From contig JAKATU010000034.1 in NCBI GenBank assembly GCA_021818585.1, forward strand, positions 1-36,210: DNA of 36,210 bases. Reading direction: 5' to 3'. Of this stretch, positions 31,643-36,210 are shown one piece after another. A program made the position numbers and the translations under genes. Each line of letters opens with the position of its first letter. Positions within the stretch are counted from its first letter, which is position 1. Under the pieces are notes generated by a model. The model made no database searches, had not been told where the DNA came from, and was given only the letters and a program-made list of their open reading frames with translations. This DNA is from Acidobacteriota bacterium (GTDB taxonomy: Bacteria; Acidobacteriota; Terriglobia; Terriglobales; Acidobacteriaceae).

Positions 31643-32557
31643 ATGCTGGCCGCTGAACATTATTTAGTCTATGCCGAACCCATTTTGACCTTGGTAGTTT
31701 TCATCGCCTTCTTGAAGGCCGGCTATGCGCGCCGACTACCGGCCATGCGCAACTACCTGGGGATGCGGGTCATTTCGACGATCATCCTATACAGCATTCT
31801 CGAGTTGCAACACGTTATCCCGATTGCGGCCACCACGCAATGCTACATATACTTTTACTCCTATTGGTCTATGTACCTCATTGGAGCGATTCTGATCTTC
31901 TTCGTGGTACGTGAGATCTACAGCGAGCTGATGCGACCGGTTCCTCACGTGCGCAAGCTGGGTTTGATGGCGTTCCGGTGGGTCATTGCGATCTCCGTCA
32001 TTTTTGCGGCTATTTTCGCCGTCAGTGCGGGCGTAGCTCCCATGCACAGTTATGACGCGAGGCTCGTCTACCTGGCTCAACTTTGCTTTCACTCCGTTTC
32101 TGTTCTCGAGTTGTGCCTGCTGGCTTTCGTGGCTTTGACGATTCACAGCCTAGGACGGTCATTCCGGAGTCCGCTTTTCGGAATTGCACTGGGCTTGGGT
32201 ATTGAAGCTGCTTCGACATTTCTTATCGACTCTGTCGCCATCTGGCAGCACGCAAAGGTCTGGTCCAGTGCCAATCTCATGACCGAGATTGTTATCATGT
32301 CGGTTCTTTTGACATGGGCGACCTACTTCCTGTTACCGGAGCGGCAAGAGAGCGTTGCGATGATTCCAGCTCCGGAGCCGTCTCCGCTGATTCGGTGGAA
32401 CGATGTGGCGCAGGCTCTTGGGCACAGTTCGCCGCGGGTAGCTGCGGGCACTTCGACGGGCTTTTTCCTGCAGGATGTGGAGCGTGTTGTTGACAGGGTG
32501 CTTGCCCGAAACCATGCGGCGCTGGATGTAAAGTCTTCCGATTCGAAGGTTGGATAG
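31643..32557 (+). CDS. Seven-helix membrane protein A, unknown function
   Basis: This 304-residue protein has seven hydrophobic segments (about 10-27, 42-60, 75-97, 112-135, 143-170, 175-198 and 208-230) and a cytoplasmic-looking C-terminal tail of about 75 residues. The tail includes PLIRWNDVAQALGH and a basic VERVVDRVLARNH stretch. The start has an ideal GAGGTGA site 6 nt upstream. It shares local patterns with the next gene: an EPxL sequence early in TM1, an FxWxxxIxxIFxxI helix, and an LxRW segment after TM7. I infer they are diverged tandem duplicates. The layout resembles acidobacterial 7TM proteins that I recall as uncharacterised; no catalytic motif is visible. Signal transduction is possible but unsupported. 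Confidence 0.8.
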   Translation: MLAAEHYLVYAEPILTLVVFIAFLKAGYARRLPAMRNYLGMRVISTIILYSILELQHVIPIAATTQCYIYFYSYWSMYLIGAILIFFVVREIYSELMRPVPHVRKLGLMAFRWVIAISVIFAAIFAVSAGVAPMHSYDARLVYLAQLCFHSVSVLELCLLAFVALTIHSLGRSFRSPLFGIALGLGIEAASTFLIDSVAIWQHAKVWSSANLMTEIVIMSVLLTWATYFLLPERQESVAMIPAPEPSPLIRWNDVAQALGHSSPRVAAGTSTGFFLQDVERVVDRVLARNHAALDVKSSDSKVG

Positions 32558-32576
32558 CTCCGCTGCAGGCGGTTTT

Positions 32577-32604
32577 AGCCGGTGCGGCAAGGATCGCACC
32601 GGCT
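32577..32604 (+). terminator. Strong hairpin between the two 7TM genes
   Basis: AGCCGGTGCG (32577-32586) pairs perfectly with CGCACCGGCT (32595-32604) around an 8-nt loop, 20 bp past the first gene's stop codon and 29 bp before the second's ATG. GAACTATTTT follows, a loose T-tract. It may act as a partial terminator or attenuator. Confidence 0.6.
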
Positions 32605-32632
32605 GAACTATTTTGGGGCTGCGAGGGGATCG

Positions 32633-33421
32633 ATGCTGCATGCGACGAATGCATTGATGATGGCCTGCATGGTGGAGCCGATGCTTTGGCTTCTGGCCAC
32701 CTTCAGCTACTCGCGCTTTTCGCCGGGAACAAGGTCTCGCGCTTTTCTCTTTTATCTTGCAGCGCAACTGGCGGCCTCTGCTCTTGCCGTTCCTGTCCTG
32801 TTCCTGCTCGTGACTTCCAGCGGCGCCAGGTCTGCCGATATGCTGGCCGCCTACACGCCGATTTTCTGGTCAGGGGCGATTGTTTCGGGCGTGTTTGCGC
32901 TCGCCACGTTGCGGGGCATGCTGAAGCAGTTGCTCAGCGTGGTGCCTTCGCTGCAGCGAATCGCATTGATCGGTTTCCAGTGGATACTTGTGATTGCGAT
33001 TTTCGTGATTGTCAGCCGCATGCTGGGTGAGTCGGAGTGGGCAACTTGGACCGGAGAACTGGCGACACTGGCAAATGGAATGAATGTGATGCAGCTGGTT
33101 CTGCTATTGCCGTTGCTGCCTTTTACGCTCGCAGTGCAGCGCACGTTGCGGTCTCATATCCAAGACGTGATGATGGGACTGGCTGTGCTTGCCGCGTCGA
33201 ACATTGTCCTCGGCGTTGCATATCATGCGCACGGAGAGCTTTCCTCCGCGGCGGCGGTGATATCCGGCCACATTATCCTGATTGCGACACTGATCTTCTG
33301 GTGCCGTTGTTTTGTTGCGCAGGGCCGGCGTGAGGTTCCTATTACGATCTCGATTGATTCGAAGCTGGTTCGCTGGAGTGAGCAGTTGAGGACGCTGGAG
33401 GGCGAGCCGCCGGAGCAGTGA
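32633..33421 (+). CDS. Seven-helix membrane protein B, unknown function
   Basis: This 262-residue protein has about seven hydrophobic helices and ends in a short cytoplasmic tail (KLVRWSEQLRTLEG). It aligns by eye with the preceding protein: an EPML start of TM1 (EPIL in A), RIALIGFQWILVIAIF against LGLMAFRWVIAISVIF, and LVRW against LIRW after the last helix. The tail is about 50 residues shorter. ATG 32633 is preferred, with GAGGGG 4 nt upstream, over the GTG at 32582, which lies inside a strong hairpin. It ends 61 bp before a bidirectional terminator facing rpmA. No known domain was recognised. Confidence 0.75.
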   Translation: MLHATNALMMACMVEPMLWLLATFSYSRFSPGTRSRAFLFYLAAQLAASALAVPVLFLLVTSSGARSADMLAAYTPIFWSGAIVSGVFALATLRGMLKQLLSVVPSLQRIALIGFQWILVIAIFVIVSRMLGESEWATWTGELATLANGMNVMQLVLLLPLLPFTLAVQRTLRSHIQDVMMGLAVLAASNIVLGVAYHAHGELSSAAAVISGHIILIATLIFWCRCFVAQGRREVPITISIDSKLVRWSEQLRTLEGEPPEQ

Positions 33422-33482
33422 GTGAGTTCCAGCGGGTTAAAGGGGAAGGTGCTTGCGGGAAGGAATTGCGAGGTGGAAGCTG

Positions 33483-33510
33483 AAAAGCCAGACCCTGAGG
33501 TCCGGCTTTT
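33483..33510. terminator. Bidirectional terminator between 7TM B and rpmA
   Basis: AAAAGCCAGACC and GGTCCGGCTTTT form a stem with one mismatch around CTGA. The arms supply A-runs and T-runs at the correct ends for both strands, so the hairpin can end the plus-strand 7TM transcript and the minus-strand rplU-rpmA transcript. Confidence 0.85.
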
Positions 33511-33551
33511 CGCGTATAGAAAGTATTGTTCGTCGAGGATGAGGCTTACAG

Positions 33552-33812
33552 CTATGCCTCGACGGGTTCGACTGCCACGAAGCGGCCGGTGCGTCCGCGA
33601 TCAAGGAACTTGACGTGACCGTCGATCTTGGCGAAGAGCGTGTCGTCGCTGCCGCGGCCAACGTTGAGGCCGGGCTTGATGCGGGTTCCGCGCTGGCGGA
33701 CGATGATGGAGCCGCCGGTGACGAACTGGCCGCCGAATGCCTTGACGCCAAGCCGCTGGGCATTGGAGTCGCGACCGTTTTTAGAACTGCCTAATCCTTT
33801 TTTATGTGCCAT
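33552..33812 (-). CDS. rpmA: Ribosomal protein bL27
   Basis: This 86-residue protein matches bL27 throughout ([20 protein letters not shown], then [20 protein letters not shown]). Its N-terminus has no Firmicutes-type leader to be cleaved; the mature AHKKG start is encoded directly and reaches the peptidyl-transferase centre. It lies 39 bp downstream of rplU, the standard order, and ends at a bidirectional terminator. The usual next gene, obg, is absent. Confidence 0.98.
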   Translation of the reverse strand: MAHKKGLGSSKNGRDSNAQRLGVKAFGGQFVTGGSIIVRQRGTRIKPGLNVGRGSDDTLFAKIDGHVKFLDRGRTGRFVAVEPVEA

Positions 33813-33851
33813 GGTGTGTTCCCTGGGCCGGCGGTTTGGCCGGCAGAATTT

Positions 33852-34175
33852 TTATGCCCGGTAAGAGTTTCCGTCGACCTGGATCTCATTGATCCGGATC
33901 TGGGTGTAGTCCTGGCGATGTCCCTGCAGCTTTTTGTACTGCTTCTTCCGCTTGTAGTGGAAGACGAGAATCTTGTCTGCGCGGCCTTCGCTTTCGACCG
34001 AGGCGAGGACCCTGGCGGATGAGGGCTTGATGACCGAGCCGGCTTCGCCGGAGAATGCGAGAACGTCGCTGAATTCGATCTGGCCGTCCTGGCTGGCGGA
34101 CAGAGTCTCGACCTTCAGGACATCGCCGGGGGCGACGCGGTACTGTTTTCCGCCCGTGCGGATGACAGCGTACAT
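33852..34175 (-). CDS. rplU: Ribosomal protein bL21
   Basis: This 107-residue protein is a clear bL21 (MYAVIRTGGKQYRVAPGDVL start, then the VFHYKRKKQYKKLQGHRQDY signature). GGGAGGAACC immediately precedes the ATG. It is the first gene of the rplU-rpmA operon, with a sigma-70 promoter at 34344-34372 and an unusually long leader of about 160 nt. Confidence 0.98.
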   Translation of the reverse strand: MYAVIRTGGKQYRVAPGDVLKVETLSASQDGQIEFSDVLAFSGEAGSVIKPSSARVLASVESEGRADKILVFHYKRKKQYKKLQGHRQDYTQIRINEIQVDGNSYRA

Positions 34176-34534
34176 GGTTCCTCCCGCGCTCCACTATGGG
34201 GCGCGCAATTAAATTCTTTGATGGCAAGCTGACTTTGGAGGGGGCGTGCGATTGTGTGATCTTCGCATACAGCCGGTCCACAAGCTGATCCCGGGGCTCC
34301 GTAACAGGACGTATGCTTCCGGGCAGAACTGCCAAACTACTTAATTCTAATAGGGTGGCGGGGTATGGTCAATGATCAAACGGGATTCTCGGAGAGATTT
34401 CCGGGAGGACAGCGGGATTTTGAAGAGATTGCGGGCAGGGCGCGTGGCGCGGACAATCGGAATAAAGCGCGGGCAGGATGTAAACTTGGGCGCGGGAGCG
34501 GCGTCTATTCCAGCGTATGGAAGGAATCGTGCCA
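34176..34534. other. Divergent intergenic region: rplU leader and ECF upstream region
   Basis: Positions 34176-34337 would be the transcribed leader of rplU-rpmA. The remainder lies upstream of the ECF sigma gene and overlaps the rplU promoter. No supported gene is present; a frame near 34365-34673 is a shadow. Confidence 0.5.
34344..34372 (-). promoter_or_regulatory. Sigma-70 promoter of rplU-rpmA
   Basis: On the minus strand, -35 TTGACC (complement of 34367-34372) and -10 TAGAAT (complement of 34344-34349) are exactly 17 bp apart, one of the best consensus matches in the window. Transcription would begin near 34337. Confidence 0.75.
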
Positions 34535-35095
34535 GTGGATTGTTCGACGGTGGCATGGAAGGCGCAAGTCACAGAGATGGATGACTTCGACGAAGTGGTG
34601 CGCCTTTACCGACCGCGTATCTTCCGGTACCTGGTGGCGACGTTGCGTGACCGGGATCTGGCGGAGTCCCTGACGCAGGATTGCTTCTTGAAGGCGTGGA
34701 ACGCGCGGCACCAGTTTCGGGGTGATTCGAGCCTGATGACGTGGCTGACGCGGATTGCGGTGAATCTGGTTCGGGACCATGCCCGGAGCCAGCGAATGCG
34801 GTTCTGGCAGAAGGCGCGGGCGGAGGATATTGACCCTGCCGATATTGGCGACTGGCTGCCGGATGAGCGGAGCGGCCCGGAGCAGTCGCTGCTGGCTCGG
34901 GAGCAGGCAGGCGCTGTTTGGGATGTGGTGAAGGCGCTATCTCCGCAACAGAAGACGGTGTTTTTGCTGCGGTTTGTGGAAGAGATGGATTTGCCGCAGA
35001 TAGCGGATGCGACGGGGATGAATGAGAACACGGTGAAATCTCACCTGTACCGAGCGTTGCGCACGGTGCGCGAGAAGGTAGGGACCAGAGTATGA
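34535..35095 (+). CDS. ECF-type RNA polymerase sigma factor
   Basis: This is a 186-residue RpoE-like sigma factor. Region 2 covers FDEVVRLYRPRIFRYLVATL to SLMTWLTRIAVNLVRDHARS (about 20-95). Region 4 covers LSPQQKTVFLLRFVEEMDLP to GMNENTVKSHLYRALRTVRE (about 130-180). There is no sigma region 3, as expected for ECF. GTG 34535 is chosen because AAGGA lies 9 nt upstream; ATG 34517 and ATG 34577 are alternatives lacking a good site. Its TGA overlaps the ATG of the next gene (ATGA), so translation is coupled to the putative anti-sigma. By family it directs polymerase to a small stress regulon, usually including its own operon; I did not find a clear paired upstream motif. Confidence 0.93.
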   Translation: MDCSTVAWKAQVTEMDDFDEVVRLYRPRIFRYLVATLRDRDLAESLTQDCFLKAWNARHQFRGDSSLMTWLTRIAVNLVRDHARSQRMRFWQKARAEDIDPADIGDWLPDERSGPEQSLLAREQAGAVWDVVKALSPQQKTVFLLRFVEEMDLPQIADATGMNENTVKSHLYRALRTVREKVGTRV

Positions 35096-35571
35096 ACAGG
35101 GAAGAGCAGGACCGCATGACGCGGGCGATCGAAGAGATGGAGCGCGAGCTGGCCGAGCCGCTGCGCCACTTTCGCGGTGCGGTGACGGCGATGGCCCAGC
35201 GCGAGCTGAGGCGGATGCCGGGCATGGCGATGCGGAGCGAGAAGCGGACGGGATGGCGGTCGGCGTGGCTTTACGCGTGGGCTCCGGCAGCGGCATTGCT
35301 GGTGCTGATGGCGGTTGGACTGGTGATGTCCAGCCATGACGGGTCGCGGACAGCGGGGAGCGGGGGTGCATCGGTGGCGAAGGTGGAGCCGGCTCCGGCT
35401 CCGGCACCGCAGGCGCAGGCTCATACGAGCGCCGCCGCCCTGATGACTGAGATTGATGATGACTTGAACCAGAATGCGCCGACGCCGCTGATGCCTTTGG
35501 AGGTCTCGACGACGAGCCAATCTCAGACGAACACGACGCAAGCGGAGGGTAGCAATGGCGTGGAACCTTAG
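35092..35571 (+). CDS. Single-pass membrane protein, putative anti-sigma factor
   Basis: This is a 159-residue protein with a charged cytoplasmic N-terminus (about 1-58, helical, rich in Glu/Arg), one membrane helix (about 62-82, WAPAAALLVLMAVGLVM), and a Pro/Ala/Ser/Thr-rich outer part. It starts at ATG 35092, which overlaps the sigma stop, and its 3' end overlaps the next gene by 17 bp. Its position and topology are those of a transmembrane anti-sigma factor, but it lacks the HxxxCxxC zinc motif and any named anti-sigma domain I can recognise. The function is therefore an inference from context. Confidence 0.7.
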   Translation: MNREEQDRMTRAIEEMERELAEPLRHFRGAVTAMAQRELRRMPGMAMRSEKRTGWRSAWLYAWAPAAALLVLMAVGLVMSSHDGSRTAGSGGASVAKVEPAPAPAPQAQAHTSAAALMTEIDDDLNQNAPTPLMPLEVSTTSQSQTNTTQAEGSNGVEP

Positions 35572-36085
35572 GAAACTATTTCTGCCGGCATTGCTGGCGG
35601 CGGTGATGCTGCCGGCCTTCTCTGCGGTGGCGGCCCAGGCTGCGCCTCATCCTCCGCGGCCGCGGATGGAGAAGACGTTCCATATGCATTTTGGGCGCTG
35701 GTGGGATAACCCGCGGATGGCCCAGAAGCTGGGACTTTCGACCGAGCAGCAGCATAAGATGGATGCGATTTTTCGGCGTTATCGTCCCAGCCTGGAGCAG
35801 TTGCACGCCAATCTGCACCATCAGGAGTCGGTACTGGGGCCGCTGATCGGGGCGGATCATCCCGACGAGGACCGGATTCTGGCCCAGATTGACGTGGTGG
35901 CGCAGGCGCGGGCAAACCTGGAAAAGGAATTTGCTCGGATGCTGCTGGGGATTCGCAGGCAGTTGACGCAGGAGCAGTGGGAGAAGCTTAAGGCCATGCA
36001 TGCCAAACACATGGCGCAGATGAAGCAGCATGACTGGCATCATGGGCCGCATGGTCCGATGCCTCCGCCACCGCCTCACCCTTAG
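35555..36085 (+). CDS. Spy/CpxP-like periplasmic protein
   Basis: This is a 176-residue protein with a signal peptide (RKLFLPALLAAVMLPAFSAV, cleavage near AQA). The mature helical part has the repeated LTxxQ-type motif of Spy/CpxP/CnrX-like proteins: KLGLSTEQQHKMDAIFRRYR near 57 and RRQLTQEQWEKLKAMHAKH near 137. The tail is His/Pro-rich (about 150-176), which could bind metal. Family members act as periplasmic chaperones or metal/stress sensors that modulate envelope-stress signalling. Its placement after a sigma/anti-sigma pair, with a 17-bp overlap, makes an envelope- or metal-stress sensor or effector role likely. Confidence 0.78.
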   Translation: MAWNLRKLFLPALLAAVMLPAFSAVAAQAAPHPPRPRMEKTFHMHFGRWWDNPRMAQKLGLSTEQQHKMDAIFRRYRPSLEQLHANLHHQESVLGPLIGADHPDEDRILAQIDVVAQARANLEKEFARMLLGIRRQLTQEQWEKLKAMHAKHMAQMKQHDWHHGPHGPMPPPPPHP

Positions 36086-36158
36086 AATCTGTCCACAAAC
36101 TGCTGGATGAATAGAGTGAGTTATATGCACAAGGGCGGGATATTTCTACTGTTGGATC

Positions 36159-36210
36159 ATGTATCGGAGTGATCTGAGCGATAGCCAGTGGGCTCGATTG
36201 GAGCCATTGT
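36159..36210 (+). mobile_element. 5' end of an IS5-type transposase gene (cut by window edge)
   Basis: From ATG 36159 the last 52 bases encode MYRSDLSDSQWARLEPL, which matches the N-terminus of many IS5/IS4-group transposases (usual form xYDLTDxQWxxIEPLL). The rest lies beyond the window. The left end of the element should lie in the 73 bp between the Spy-like stop codon (36085) and 36159, but I cannot fix the terminal inverted repeat or target duplication from one end. Confidence 0.75.

Overview
The window is GC-rich and almost fully coding. It looks like a chromosomal segment of an Acidobacteriota member (Terriglobia, the Acidobacterium / Granulicella / Terriglobus kind). That placement is an inference from remembered family distributions (an ABC-F protein with the linker seen here, secreted plant-polymer hydrolases, TadE/TadG pilus genes, LssY_C and 7TM proteins); no search was run. 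There are no tRNA or rRNA genes and no CRISPR array. Housekeeping genes are ppc, rpmE (bL31), dusB, serB, gyrB, and rpmA-rplU (bL27, bL21). || Layout: 280-2443 (minus) holds the end of a Tad-type pilus cluster (TadG-like, then two TadE-like proteins). 2981-3784 (minus) is a GT2 glycosyltransferase. 4417-7396 (plus) has a secreted (alpha/alpha)-toroid protein, an orphan C-terminal piece of an MscS channel, and an EntS-like MFS exporter. 7441-10887 (minus) has a broken Lys/Ala/Pro-rich gene and ppc, separated by a strong terminator. 11064-14389 is a carbohydrate pair: a CE15-type esterase (plus) and a GH29 alpha-L-fucosidase (minus), which converge on a terminator. 14780-18077 (minus) has an acyltransferase-3 membrane protein and an ABC-F ATPase. 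18295-20510 (plus) has an MHS-family transporter interrupted by an in-frame amber codon and a small membrane protein. 20640-23031 (minus) has a PfkB sugar kinase and an LssY_C-domain envelope protein. 23279-24789 (plus) is rpmE-dusB. 24761-27718 (minus) has a PD-(D/E)XK-like protein of unknown function and serB. 27863-28212 is a frameshifted, truncated YeiH-family remnant. 28427-31039 (minus) is gyrB. 31329-33421 (plus) has a tiny exported peptide and two diverged tandem 7TM proteins. 33552-34175 (minus) is rplU-rpmA with a good sigma-70 promoter and a leader of about 160 nt. 34535-36085 (plus) is a tightly overlapped ECF sigma / membrane anti-sigma candidate / Spy-CpxP-like periplasmic protein operon. 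The window ends inside the first codons of an IS5-type transposase. || Main points: four separate genes show decay or truncation (MscS fragment, Lys/Ala/Pro-rich gene, MHS transporter with TAG at codon 15, YeiH remnant), and an IS element sits at the right edge, so this is a region under rearrangement. The best candidates for undescribed biology are the PD-(D/E)XK protein at 24761-26320, the peptide plus tandem 7TM pair at 31329-33421, and the envelope-stress-like sigma module at 34535-36085. None of them amounts to a proven new system from sequence alone.
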